Assembly (NCBI GenBank): GCA_025141675.1
Contig: CP081161.1
Coordinates: forward strand, 2,082,001 to 2,146,000
Length of the DNA: 64,000 bases
Origin: Rhodobacteraceae bacterium S2214
GTDB taxonomy: Bacteria > Pseudomonadota > Alphaproteobacteria > Rhodobacterales > Rhodobacteraceae
Direction of reading: 5' to 3'
In this document: positions 17,962 through 27,079 of the stretch, in pieces
How positions within the stretch are numbered: the first letter of the stretch is position 1
How the letters are laid out: each line of letters opens with the position of its first letter
Translations under genes and position numbers: made by a program
Notes under the pieces: model-generated
What the model saw: the letters and a program-made list of their open reading frames with translations, nothing else
Told to the model about the DNA's origin: nothing
Databases searched by the model: none

Positions 17962-19091
17962 AGGTAGGATTGCGACGCGCGGCTTAACCAAGTTGTCAGA
18001 TAAGTGAGTGCTGCGCGCTTTGCCTGTTCTTCAGCGATGTCGGAACGAACTCTGGTCGCCTTTTCCATAAGCGCAGCGCTTGCACCTTTCAGGATCCTAC
18101 GGGCTTCTTCTGAATCCGAGATTTGACAAGCAATTGAACCACTACCCATACAGCTCGTTAACCCATTTGCGATAACCGTCTTGTATACAGCACCGGCACC
18201 AGCATCGGACGCCACACCTCCCGCAGCTTCATCGATGGCCTTGTCCAATATCGCCTTGGGGCCATCCATCTGATCCGCCAACCGTTTTGAGATCTCGGCA
18301 CCTGCTTTGCCGAATTTGCCGCTGTCGAATTGTCCAAAATAGATTTGCGTATCGGGTGCGCGTGCTTCCTTGAGATAGGCCGTGCATTGTTCGCACGGCG
18401 TAAGTGTTGAAAAGACAACAGACTTTGCTGGTAGTTGCTGGGCCGTGGGGTTTTGCCGGAAGTATGAGATCAACATGCTTACTTCGGCGTGACGGTAAGA
18501 GCCTGTGTTGATGCCAGCAGCCAAGATGGTGCCCGTGTCGCCGACCAGCAATGTCGCCACGTAGTTTCCAAGGCCCGCAAACGCGTCCCCTGAACTTTTA
18601 TCAAGCAGGCCGTAAGCAGCCAGCATATAATAACGCAAGGATCGTGTAACACCGGTCTTGTGCGACCCGTCCTTGGCACCGCCTCGCACGTAAGTGTCGG
18701 GATCACGGGATGCTACTTCAACAGCGGCTGCATGTAATCCACCCTCAGGGAAAGGGGCGCTGCCACCGTTGGCACGCATACTCAACGGCCAGATACGTGG
18801 ATCATGTTTTTCAAGTGTCACTAATTTTGCGCCATCCCCAGTTTCAGATTGCAATGACGTCAATCCTTTGACGCTAGGCGATCCAAACCGCACCCAAGAC
18901 GTTTTTGAATTGGTGTAGTTTGTGTAGATCTTCCGAACAGTCATCGGGCATGATTGGCTACAGTTGATGTAAGCTGGAAGACGCGGGTTTGAGGATTCCC
19001 AATAGTGGAACACATCGCCGTCCAAAAAACCGGCTATATTTTTCTGCGTGTAAGGTGTCGCTTTCAGGAAGTCGTGTAATTTGATTGTCAT
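17958..19091 (-). CDS. Deaminase-fold protein, Bd3614-like (putative nucleic-acid or nucleotide deaminase)
   Basis: 377 aa from ATG 19091 (AAGG upstream); a TTG at 19133 is possible but has no ribosome site. The middle holds the zinc-dependent deaminase motifs: HAEVSML (H201, E203) and, 29 residues on, TPCEQC (C233, C236), preceded by a core strand LLVGDTGTILAAGINT. N-terminal residues 1-150 match no domain I know and include a Cys-Ser-rich NCSQSCPMTV patch; a helical C-terminus follows. I think it fits the Bd3614-type bacterial deaminase group described among toxin-linked deaminases. No signal peptide, immunity gene or secretion gene is adjacent. Substrate unknown; free-nucleotide, RNA or DNA deamination are all possible. 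Confidence 0.75.
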   Translation of the reverse strand: MTIKLHDFLKATPYTQKNIAGFLDGDVFHYWESSNPRLPAYINCSQSCPMTVRKIYTNYTNSKTSWVRFGSPSVKGLTSLQSETGDGAKLVTLEKHDPRIWPLSMRANGGSAPFPEGGLHAAAVEVASRDPDTYVRGGAKDGSHKTGVTRSLRYYMLAAYGLLDKSSGDAFAGLGNYVATLLVGDTGTILAAGINTGSYRHAEVSMLISYFRQNPTAQQLPAKSVVFSTLTPCEQCTAYLKEARAPDTQIYFGQFDSGKFGKAGAEISKRLADQMDGPKAILDKAIDEAAGGVASDAGAGAVYKTVIANGLTSCMGSGSIACQISDSEEARRILKGASAALMEKATRVRSDIAEEQAKRAALTYLTTWLSRASQSYL

Positions 19092-19343
19092 GAAAATGGC
19101 CTTGTTTGAACTCAGAAATGGATTGCTCGGCAAAGGGGACTAAGATTTTTCAACTAAGCCTATGCGGTAGTGAAGCATCAATTTTAGTTGCAATCAACGT
19201 TTGAGAGCTGCTGGGTCTGATATGATTAACCAGCGCTGAAACTAATTTCTTCGACGTGCGTGACTCTTGTTAACAAAACACTAATCTTTTCAACAGCGTC
19301 GGGGACAGCCTCGCGCATCATGACAAGAAACGGACCCTGCACG

Positions 19344-20555
19344 ATGATCCTGACGACGACCCAAGGCCAAAAAGACTTACCGCGCTACTTTGCGTCCATC
19401 TTTGATGTGATGGGAAAAATGAAGCGGGGTCGTGTGGATATTACATTGCCGGACGGTCGGGTTTTTCGGATCGAAGGCGAAGAACCGGGGCACGTTGCCG
19501 AGGTCACCATTCATAATCCCGATACCTTTGCGCGGACGATCCGCGAAGGTGATATGGGATTCTGCGAAGCTTACATGGAAGGCTGGTGGTCCACACCTGA
19601 TCTGATGGCTTTCATGGATTTGATCCACGACGACGACGCGGAAGATATCTACGATGGTTTCCCTGGTCAGTTCTTTGTGCGCGCATACGAACGGATGCGG
19701 TTCTGGATGCAGCGGAACTCAAAATCCCAGGCCCGCAAAAACATCTCCTACCATTATGATCTCGGTAACGATTTTTACAGGCTATGGTTGGACGACACCA
19801 TGACCTATTCGTCAGCGAAATTTCTTACGGGTCAGGAAAGCATGGAAGCGGCGCAGACCGAAAAATACAAATCCATGGTTGACGAAATGGATGTCCAACC
19901 TGGCGATCATGTTCTTGAAATTGGCTGCGGTTGGGGCGGTTTCGCCGAATACGCTGCGAAGGAACGCGGATTGAAGGTGACCTGTCTGACGATCAGTGAA
20001 GAACAGTTTAAGTACGCTGTGGATCGTATTGAAAAGGCGGGTCTTTCTGATCAAGTGACGTTTAAATTGCAAGACTACCGCGATGAAAAAGGTACTTACG
20101 ACGGTATTGCGAGCATCGAGATGTTCGAAGCTGTCGGCGAACAATACTGGCCCGTGTACTTTGATACTGTGCGTGAACGGTTGAAGCCCGGTAAAAACGC
20201 GACGCTGCAAATCATCACAGTCGCCGACAGGCGTTGGGAGATTTACCGCAGCCGCCCAGACTTCATCCAGAAATACATCTTTCCGGGCGGCATGCTGCCA
20301 AGTCCGAAGATCTTGCGCGACGTTGCCACAAAACACGGTTTAGGCGTGAAACAGTCGATCGAATTTGGAGACAGCTATTCGATTACGCTCCGCCGATGGT
20401 ACGATGATTTTAACGCAAAGTGGGATCAGGTCGCCGCGATGGGCTTTGATGACCGGTTCCGGCGGATGTGGAACTTTTATCTGACCTCTTGTGCTGCGAC
20501 CTTTGATAGCGGAAACTGTGACGTGACGCAGATTACCCTGACCAAGGCGGCCTAA
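19344..20555 (+). CDS. cfa: Cyclopropane-fatty-acyl-phospholipid synthase family protein
   Basis: 403 aa from ATG 19344; starts at 19320 and 19260 are also open and none has a strong ribosome site. It transfers a methyl(ene) group from SAM to unsaturated acyl chains of membrane lipids. SAM site VLEIGCGWGGFAEYAA; other family motifs are ISYHYDLGNDFYRLWLDDTM, TYSSAKF, FEAVGEQYWPVYF and KYIFPGGMLPS. The preceding 250 nt between the two divergent genes hold their promoters and no other gene that I can see. Confidence 0.92.
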   Translation: MILTTTQGQKDLPRYFASIFDVMGKMKRGRVDITLPDGRVFRIEGEEPGHVAEVTIHNPDTFARTIREGDMGFCEAYMEGWWSTPDLMAFMDLIHDDDAEDIYDGFPGQFFVRAYERMRFWMQRNSKSQARKNISYHYDLGNDFYRLWLDDTMTYSSAKFLTGQESMEAAQTEKYKSMVDEMDVQPGDHVLEIGCGWGGFAEYAAKERGLKVTCLTISEEQFKYAVDRIEKAGLSDQVTFKLQDYRDEKGTYDGIASIEMFEAVGEQYWPVYFDTVRERLKPGKNATLQIITVADRRWEIYRSRPDFIQKYIFPGGMLPSPKILRDVATKHGLGVKQSIEFGDSYSITLRRWYDDFNAKWDQVAAMGFDDRFRRMWNFYLTSCAATFDSGNCDVTQITLTKAA

Positions 20556-20597
20556 GACCGCGACAAACATGGCAGGGTGCGCAGAGGGAGCTATGAT

Positions 20598-21038
20598 ATG
20601 CCAACCGCCGCCCGCCTAATTGCCGCCATTTGCTTTGGCGCACTTGGTCTTGCATTCGCTTACGCAGCCACAACGTATTTCGCGGAGGCCAGACAACCTA
20701 GTTACTGGTTTCCATTAAACGGAGGCATCGGGCTGATTGTTGGCTGGGTTGTTGCGGGAACGCGCGCAGGGAATGGCACCGGGGCAGGGATCGGGAACGG
20801 TATCACGGCCGGCGTGGCATTGCTGTTTTGGGTCTTCTTCTTCGTTTCATTCGCCGACATGATTCAAAAATCAATGCGCAACGCTTATGATGGGCCAGTC
20901 GAAGCGGTCGTCGGGATTTTTGAATTGATCGGGGATTATGCTGTTCAGTTCGCACATATGGATCTTGGGGTATTGATGCTTGTCGGCTCGGTCGTCTCTG
21001 GTTTGATCGTCGAATTCGTCGCCGCACGTTGGTCCTAA
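20598..21038 (+). CDS. trgA: TrgA-family membrane protein (tellurite resistance locus)
   Basis: 146 aa from ATG 20598, with GAGGGAG seven bases upstream. Four hydrophobic segments; it starts MPTAARLIAAICFG and contains YWFPLNGGIGLIVGWVVAG. The order trgA-trgB-cysK is that of the Rhodobacter sphaeroides tellurite-resistance locus (established knowledge), which supports the name strongly although the biochemical role is unknown. trgB starts 1 nt after its stop. Confidence 0.87.
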   Translation: MPTAARLIAAICFGALGLAFAYAATTYFAEARQPSYWFPLNGGIGLIVGWVVAGTRAGNGTGAGIGNGITAGVALLFWVFFFVSFADMIQKSMRNAYDGPVEAVVGIFELIGDYAVQFAHMDLGVLMLVGSVVSGLIVEFVAARWS

Positions 21039-21039
21039 C

Positions 21040-22158
21040 GTGAGCGTCTTCATCTATGGAACGCTGCTAGATGCGACACTGCGGCGCCGTTTGCTGGGGC
21101 GCGATGTATCGGCAAAAGCGGCGACGCTGTCCGGATATATTTTGCGCGAACAAAAGTCGGCGCCGCTGCCTGCGATCGTTGCTCAATCTGGCGCGGTCAT
21201 TTCCGGTCTCTTGTTGGATGATCTCACAGCGCAGGAGGTTGCGAAACTAGACGCCTACGAATTGCCGTTTGATTACAACCCCATACCGGCGGCGATCAAT
21301 GTAGAAGGTCTGAGCGTTGAGGCGCAGGTCTATCTTCCCGGACCGTCGGTCGATATCTCGGATCGTGATTGGTCGTTGGAACGCTGGCAGGATCAATCAG
21401 GTGCGTTAAGCCGCGAAATGGCAGTCGAGATTGGCAGCTACGATCCGCCCTTGGCTGGTGATGCGTTGCGTAGGCAGTGGAACATGATCGCATTGCGGGC
21501 ATCGGTACGCTTGCGGGCGCAAGATCAAGACATTCCGGCAAGGGTGAGGTCTGCGGCACAACCTTCTGATTTTGCTGTGGAACACAGCGGTCCGCTGTCT
21601 GGTGATTTCTTCCGACTGGCGCAGTTGAATGTGACCCATCGTACTTTTCAGGACGACACCGCTGGTCCATTGCCACGCGAAGTTTTCATTGGGACGGATG
21701 CTGCACTTGTGCTGCCTTACGATTTGGTGACCGATCACGTCCTGCTGGTCGAACAAATCCGGATGGGACCGATGCTGCGCGGGTCTACAAACCCATGGGC
21801 GCTTGAACCCATCGCGGGGATGATCGACGCAGGCGAGACACCGGAAGAAGCCGCGCAACGCGAAAGCGAAGAAGAGGCGGGTCTGCAGGGCGTCGCACTG
21901 CAGAAAATGTTCTCCTATTATCCGTCTACCGGCAGTTCCACGGATTACTTTTATTGCTATCTGGGTCTGTGTGATTTGCCTGAACCCACGACCTATACCG
22001 GCGGCTTGGCAACCGAGGCTGAAGATCTGCGGCTGCATGTGATCCCATTCGATGCTGCGTTTGCGTTAATCGAGACCGGAGAAGCCGAAAATGCCGCCAT
22101 TGTTTCCATGCTTTTATGGCTTGCGCAGAATCGCAGTCGATTGCGCGGCACCGCTTGA
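21040..22158 (+). CDS. trgB: TrgB: gamma-glutamylcyclotransferase-like domain fused to a Nudix hydrolase
   Basis: 372 aa, GTG start one base after trgA. The N-terminal half is an AIG2/GGCT-like domain opening with VFIYGTLLDATLRRRLLG (YGTL motif, residues 6-9). The C-terminal half is a Nudix hydrolase; the Nudix box (G-x5-E-x7-RE-x2-EE-x-G) spans residues 260-282, and the surrounding sequence resembles ADP-ribose or ADP-sugar pyrophosphatases. It belongs to the trgA-trgB-cysK locus. The link of these activities to tellurite tolerance is not understood. Confidence 0.92.
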   Translation: MSVFIYGTLLDATLRRRLLGRDVSAKAATLSGYILREQKSAPLPAIVAQSGAVISGLLLDDLTAQEVAKLDAYELPFDYNPIPAAINVEGLSVEAQVYLPGPSVDISDRDWSLERWQDQSGALSREMAVEIGSYDPPLAGDALRRQWNMIALRASVRLRAQDQDIPARVRSAAQPSDFAVEHSGPLSGDFFRLAQLNVTHRTFQDDTAGPLPREVFIGTDAALVLPYDLVTDHVLLVEQIRMGPMLRGSTNPWALEPIAGMIDAGETPEEAAQRESEEEAGLQGVALQKMFSYYPSTGSSTDYFYCYLGLCDLPEPTTYTGGLATEAEDLRLHVIPFDAAFALIETGEAENAAIVSMLLWLAQNRSRLRGTA

Positions 22159-22210
22159 GTTTGCGCCCCGACAAGCCTACTTAGGGACAACACAAACGAA
22201 AGCTCTTTTC

Positions 22211-23260
22211 ATGTCCTCATTCGCGCCCATTAAGTCCGATCTTGCCGCCGCCGTAGGCAACACGCCACTGATCAAATTGCGTGGCGCGTCAGAGGCAACT
22301 GGTTGCACCATTCTTGGTAAGGCAGAGTTCATGAACCCTGGTCAATCCGTCAAGGATCGCGCGGCTTTGTTCATCATCCAAGACGCCGTTGCCAAAGGGC
22401 TTTTAAAGCCAGGCGGGACGATTGTTGAAGGCACGGCAGGCAATACCGGAATTGGGCTGGCTTTGGTTGGTGCATCGATGGGATTCAAGACGGTTATCGT
22501 GATCCCGGAAACGCAATCCGAGGAAAAGAAAGACATGTTGCGGCTGGCCGGCGCGGAACTTGTTCAGGTGCCAGCAGCGCCGTACCGCAATCCGAACAAT
22601 TTTGTGCGTTATTCTGAACGTCTGGCCAAGGCGTTGGAGCGGACGACGAACGAAGGCGTCATTTGGGCGAACCAATTTGACAACGTGGCCAATCGCCAAG
22701 CCCACATTGAAACCACAGGTCCCGAGATTTGGGATCAAACGGACGGCAAGGTAGATGGTTTTATCTGTGCGGTAGGTTCCGGTGGGACGCTGGCTGGTGT
22801 TGCCGCGGCTTTGCAGCCGAAGGGCGTGAAGATCGGCTTGGCCGATCCGGATGGTGCAGCGCTTTATAATTACTACACCAAGGGTGAACTGACGATGACC
22901 GACGGGTCGTCCATCAATGAAGGCATCGGTCAGGTGCGGATCACTAAGAACCTCGAAGGTCTGAAACCCGATTTCAACTACAATATTCACGATGCTGAGG
23001 CGCTGCCTGTTGTCTTTGACATTATGGAAAACGAAGGCCTGTGTCTTGGTGGATCATCCGGTGTAAACGTCGCTGGCGCAATGCGCATGGCGCGGGACAT
23101 GGGGCCGGGACATACGATCGTGACGATCCTGTGTGATTATGGAACGCGGTATCAATCCAAGCTCTACAACCCGGCGTTCTTGAAAGAAAAAGGCCTGCCT
23201 GTACCATCTTGGCTTGAACGCGCTCCCGCAGATATCCCGTCGGTGTTTGAAGACGTATGA
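22211..23260 (+). CDS. cysK: Cysteine synthase A (O-acetylserine sulfhydrylase)
   Basis: 349 aa. It makes cysteine from O-acetylserine and sulfide with PLP. PLP lysine is K48 in MNPGQSVKDRAA; GTAGNTGIGLALVG binds substrate; the PLP phosphate loop is GSGGTLAG; SSGVNVAGAMRMA is also typical. Start ATG 22211 fits the family beginning SDLAAAVGNTPLIKL. Cysteine production in trg loci probably supplies thiols that handle tellurite. It overlaps the next start by 4 nt. Confidence 0.95.
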   Translation: MSSFAPIKSDLAAAVGNTPLIKLRGASEATGCTILGKAEFMNPGQSVKDRAALFIIQDAVAKGLLKPGGTIVEGTAGNTGIGLALVGASMGFKTVIVIPETQSEEKKDMLRLAGAELVQVPAAPYRNPNNFVRYSERLAKALERTTNEGVIWANQFDNVANRQAHIETTGPEIWDQTDGKVDGFICAVGSGGTLAGVAAALQPKGVKIGLADPDGAALYNYYTKGELTMTDGSSINEGIGQVRITKNLEGLKPDFNYNIHDAEALPVVFDIMENEGLCLGGSSGVNVAGAMRMARDMGPGHTIVTILCDYGTRYQSKLYNPAFLKEKGLPVPSWLERAPADIPSVFEDV

Positions 23261-25731
23261 GCACACCACCAAAACAGTCAGACAGGCGGCTGATTTGGGC
23301 AATTGTAGCCTTTATTCTATGCGTTTGGATTGGCTCTGTTTCGTTCGGCCAAACGGTAGATGATACCGAGACATCGATTGCGGACGCCGGTCATCAGACG
23401 ATTGGTGACCTGTTAGGGATTGACATCGAATCTTGGTCAAAGGTCGCCACGCGTACTGAAGGTATACTGCTGCGGAACAACACGTCTGCGTTTGGTTTGG
23501 ATCGTGTCCGCACGGAACTGACGACTTGGCGCGACGTGTTCGCTGACGCCAAGGAAGAAAACGCAGCGCGTCTCGCGACTGTTGAAAGTCAGATCGCGGC
23601 ATTGGGCACAGTACCTGCCGAGGATGAAACCGAAGCACCGGCTGTGACGGCACGCCGGTCGGAGTTGATTGCTTTTCGTGATGAACTCGCAGCACCCGGA
23701 TTGCTTGCCGCTGAAGCACATGCACGCGCAGACGGGATGATGAGCGAAGTCGAATCCCAACTGCGTGCACGTCAAACGGCGGCGTTGATGGTGCGCAGTG
23801 TATCGCCCTTAAACCCAGTCTATTGGCCTGATGCAGCGTTGCATCTGTTTGATGGCGTCAAAGCCATTGGCAACGAAATCACTGCTGGTGTGGTTAACCG
23901 CCAATGGAACAGCACGAATTTAGGGCGATCACTTTGGGCGTTGATTACGATTGGCGGTTCATTTCTGCTTTTCCGACGTACGCAAAAATTCATGGATAAT
24001 CGCACGTCGTCCACTGCCGACGGCGCGGGGCATTTGGTGTCGGATTTCTTTGGTACGGTGCTGCAAGCATTGATCCCGCTGTTTGGGCTTGTTCTACTGA
24101 CGTACGGATTAACGACTTTAGATGTGTTCGGTGTGCAGGGTGAAACGGTCCTGCGCGAATTGCCGTTAACAGGTAGCACCATCATTTTGGCGTCCTGGCT
24201 GGGTAAGCAATTCTTTCCAATGGGCGACAAGTACGGTCCCTTGAACCAACCAGCAGGGGTTCGGATCAAGACCCGCCGCACGGCTATCATTCTGGCATGG
24301 CTCGTAGGGCTTTGGTGGCCGTATTCTGCGTTCGTGTCGTCCGGATCAGATAGCCCAGACGCGATATCGGTGCTTTATTTCCCATTCATTCTGGTCGTGG
24401 CCATTGTCCTGTTCCGGTTTTCGACGTTGCTGCGCCATGCCCCTGACGAGGCTGCTGGCGAAGACATCAGCGTCGGGCGGACGCGGTCTGTTGTGGGGCG
24501 TGTGGTGCAATTGGTAGCCATCGCAGCGCCCGTTCTGGGCCTATTCGGTTACGATGCCGCAGCAAGGGCTGTGTTGTTCCCGACCTGTATTTCGCTAGGG
24601 CTTATCGGGGTGATCATTTACTTGCAGTCACTGTGCTACAGGGTCTACGACCTTTTGTACGGCATCGAGGAAGGACGCAAAAAGGCGCTTGTTCCCGTGG
24701 TTGTTGGATTTGTGCTGTTCATCGTTTCACTGCCGATCTTTGCGTTGATTTGGGGTGCCGAACGGTCTGATTTGCTATCGTTCTGGTCTCGGTTCACGGC
24801 CGGTTTTTCCATCGGCGAAACCAGTATTTCTCCATCCGATTTCTTGACGTTCGTGCTGATCTTCAGCGTCGGGTACCTTCTGACGGGCTTCATCAAGACG
24901 TCATTGCGGTCGTCGGTTTTGCCGCGCACGTCGCTGGATTTAGGCGCGCAAGACGCGATTGTGGCGGGTTTCGGATACGTTGGGATTTTCCTTGCCGCGG
25001 TCATCGCAATCACCAGCGCGGGGATTGATTTGTCGAACCTTGCGATTGTGGCGGGTGCATTGTCCGTTGGTATCGGTTTTGGTTTGCAAACGATCGTGTC
25101 GAACTTTGTCTCGGGGATCATCCTTTTGATCGAACGTCCCGTAAGCCAAGGAGACTGGATCGAGGTCGGCGACCGTATGGGGTATGTGCGTAATATTTCG
25201 GTACGATCCACCCGCATTGAGACCTTTGACCGATCCGACGTGATCGTTCCGAACGCTGACCTGATCAGCAATCAGGTTATCAATTGGACACGTGGAAACC
25301 TTGCGGGACGTCTGATCCTACCTATCGGTGTGGCCTACGGAACGGATGTTGATAAGGTCGCAGCTATCCTGAAAGATATCGCAGAGGCGCACCCGATGGT
25401 GATCATGACGCCGCCACCGGCGATTATGTTTGTGAACTTTGGTGCTGATGCGTTGGAGTTCGAAATCAGAGCGATTTTGCGGGACGTCAATTTTGTGGTT
25501 TCCGTACGATCCGAATTGAATTTTGAAATCTCGCGCCGTTTTGCCGCTGAAAACATCGAAATTCCGTTCGCCCAACGTGACATTTGGTTGCGCAATCCGG
25601 AAGTTTTGCGCCAAGCTGATAGCGGGAAACAAGCCGATGACAGTAAAGATATGACCGAAACACCGAAATTCGCACAAGAACCGCATCCAGATGTTGATAT
25701 GTCTGATCCGGATGCTGGGGATATCACATGA
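23257..25731 (+). CDS. Large MscS-family mechanosensitive channel with N-terminal DUF3772-like domain
   Basis: 824 aa, longer than E. coli MscS (286 aa) and nearer the large MscK/YbdG types. A signal-like hydrophobic N-terminus (LIWAIVAFILCVWIGSVSF) is followed by a periplasmic, partly coiled-coil region (about 35-200) and then around ten membrane segments. The MscS pore helix and beta domain lie at the end (LAIVAGALSVGIGFGLQTIV, ERPVSQGDWIEVGDRMGYV, RSTRIETFDRSDVIVPNAD). The C-terminal tail is acidic. It relieves osmotic down-shock. ATGA overlaps bind it to cysK and alaX. Confidence 0.93.
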   Translation: MSTPPKQSDRRLIWAIVAFILCVWIGSVSFGQTVDDTETSIADAGHQTIGDLLGIDIESWSKVATRTEGILLRNNTSAFGLDRVRTELTTWRDVFADAKEENAARLATVESQIAALGTVPAEDETEAPAVTARRSELIAFRDELAAPGLLAAEAHARADGMMSEVESQLRARQTAALMVRSVSPLNPVYWPDAALHLFDGVKAIGNEITAGVVNRQWNSTNLGRSLWALITIGGSFLLFRRTQKFMDNRTSSTADGAGHLVSDFFGTVLQALIPLFGLVLLTYGLTTLDVFGVQGETVLRELPLTGSTIILASWLGKQFFPMGDKYGPLNQPAGVRIKTRRTAIILAWLVGLWWPYSAFVSSGSDSPDAISVLYFPFILVVAIVLFRFSTLLRHAPDEAAGEDISVGRTRSVVGRVVQLVAIAAPVLGLFGYDAAARAVLFPTCISLGLIGVIIYLQSLCYRVYDLLYGIEEGRKKALVPVVVGFVLFIVSLPIFALIWGAERSDLLSFWSRFTAGFSIGETSISPSDFLTFVLIFSVGYLLTGFIKTSLRSSVLPRTSLDLGAQDAIVAGFGYVGIFLAAVIAITSAGIDLSNLAIVAGALSVGIGFGLQTIVSNFVSGIILLIERPVSQGDWIEVGDRMGYVRNISVRSTRIETFDRSDVIVPNADLISNQVINWTRGNLAGRLILPIGVAYGTDVDKVAAILKDIAEAHPMVIMTPPPAIMFVNFGADALEFEIRAILRDVNFVVSVRSELNFEISRRFAAENIEIPFAQRDIWLRNPEVLRQADSGKQADDSKDMTETPKFAQEPHPDVDMSDPDAGDIT

Positions 25732-26462
25732 CGACGACGCCGTTGTACCTTGAAGACGCTTATCGCCGCGAAGCCGCGACGCGTGTGACCCAAATCACGG
25801 ATGAAGGCGGCATTGTCCTGGATGCGTCCTTGTTTTACCCGACTTCAGGTGGCCAACCCGGTGATAGCGGTGTTGTCCGTTGGGGGCTTGCCGAAGACGA
25901 AAACGCGATTGAAATTGCAACGACCGTCAAAGGGTCCGATGGTCAAATCGTACTTGTGCCAGCTGAACCGTCCGCTTTGCCACCAGAGGGCACGTTGGTC
26001 AGACAGGAAATCGCGTGGGATCGCCGTTACAAACATATGCGGGTGCACACGGCACTTCATCTGCTGTCGGTTGTCATTCCCTTGCCCGTGACAGGCGGGT
26101 CCATTTCGCCGGACAAAGGGCGTTTGGACTTTGATATGCCAGAAGCGCCAGAAGATCGCGAAGAGATCGAAAAGACACTCAATATGTTGATCGACTGTGA
26201 TTTCGCCGTGAACGAAGAATGGATCACGGACGCCGAAATGGATGCCAACCCCGGGCTCGTGAAAACGCTTCGTGTGAAACCACCGCGCGGGACTGGACGT
26301 GTGCGGTTGGTGCGGATTGGCGTTGGTGATGATACGGCTGATCTGCAACCTTGCGGCGGTACACATGTATCGCGAACATCGGAAATTGGACGCGTGCGGC
26401 TTGGCAAAATCGAAAAGAAGGGCAAACAGAACCGCCGGGTCTATTTGCACCTCGACACGTGA
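25728..26462 (+). CDS. Alanyl-tRNA editing protein (AlaX)
   Basis: 244 aa stand-alone editing domain related to the AlaRS editing module; it removes Ser or Gly from tRNA-Ala. Zinc-site motifs are HTALH (HxxxH) around residues 106-110 and CGGTH near 205-209; FYPTSGGQPGDSG at the start is a family hallmark. It overlaps its upstream and downstream neighbours by 4 nt each. Function follows from the family; nothing in the sequence suggests loss. Confidence 0.95.
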   Translation: MTTTPLYLEDAYRREAATRVTQITDEGGIVLDASLFYPTSGGQPGDSGVVRWGLAEDENAIEIATTVKGSDGQIVLVPAEPSALPPEGTLVRQEIAWDRRYKHMRVHTALHLLSVVIPLPVTGGSISPDKGRLDFDMPEAPEDREEIEKTLNMLIDCDFAVNEEWITDAEMDANPGLVKTLRVKPPRGTGRVRLVRIGVGDDTADLQPCGGTHVSRTSEIGRVRLGKIEKKGKQNRRVYLHLDT

Positions 26463-27079
26463 TCCGGTCAGCGATCTTTCTTGGTGCTGCTATCACTGTA
26501 TTTGCCGCGACACCCGCCGCCGCCCAAACATTCGAGGGCTGCACAAAGGCGGAACGTGGGATCATCATTGCAGCACTGGATCGGTCGAAACGGCTAGTCC
26601 TCACGGCAGCGACCGCGGTTGGTCCAACGCCGGTTTACACAAGGTGGTTTGGCAAGTTTAGTCCGCGCAACGGCGATTTAGTTCGGCGGAACCTCAAAGC
26701 GGTCGTGTCAGCAGTCCGGACCGGTCAAGTAAGTGCAGTCTGTGTCAATCACGGTATCGGCCTTTGTGATCAGGACACCTATGCCTTCGTCGATCCTGAC
26801 GAACACTACGAAGTGAAGCTGTGCCCGAGCTTTTTCCAGATGCAAACGATGAAAGAACTCGACGACGAAAGCGCGGCTGCGGGGAATGGAACGCGGGCAG
26901 GGACCCTTATCCACGAAATCACGCACTTCACAGTCGTCGCCGGAACCGATGATATCTGCTATTCGCGCGAAGTCTGTACTGAAATGGCGATTGATGCGCC
27001 CCAAGATGCGTTGATCAACGCTGATAGCTATCAGTACTTCGTTGAGGATGTGACGTTTTATGGGGTCGAAGGCGAATGA
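26459..27079 (+). CDS. Secreted M35-type (aspzincin) metalloprotease
   Basis: 206 aa from GTG 26459, which overlaps the alaX stop (GTGA). A Sec signal peptide ends near AAAQ at residue 23. Zinc motif HEITH lies at 152-156 and GTDDICYSR at 162-170 supplies the Asp zinc ligand that defines aspzincins (family M35, deuterolysin or peptidyl-Lys type). Several Cys pairs suggest disulfides, so it acts in the periplasm or outside the cell. The N-terminal extension in the open frame before 26459 overlaps alaX and is not used. Confidence 0.85.
   Translation: MIRSAIFLGAAITVFAATPAAAQTFEGCTKAERGIIIAALDRSKRLVLTAATAVGPTPVYTRWFGKFSPRNGDLVRRNLKAVVSAVRTGQVSAVCVNHGIGLCDQDTYAFVDPDEHYEVKLCPSFFQMQTMKELDDESAAAGNGTRAGTLIHEITHFTVVAGTDDICYSREVCTEMAIDAPQDALINADSYQYFVEDVTFYGVEGE

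Noticed and set aside
21406-22038. Minus-strand frame of 210 codons opposite trgB
   Set aside because: Antisense shadow; trgB domains on the plus strand are unambiguous.
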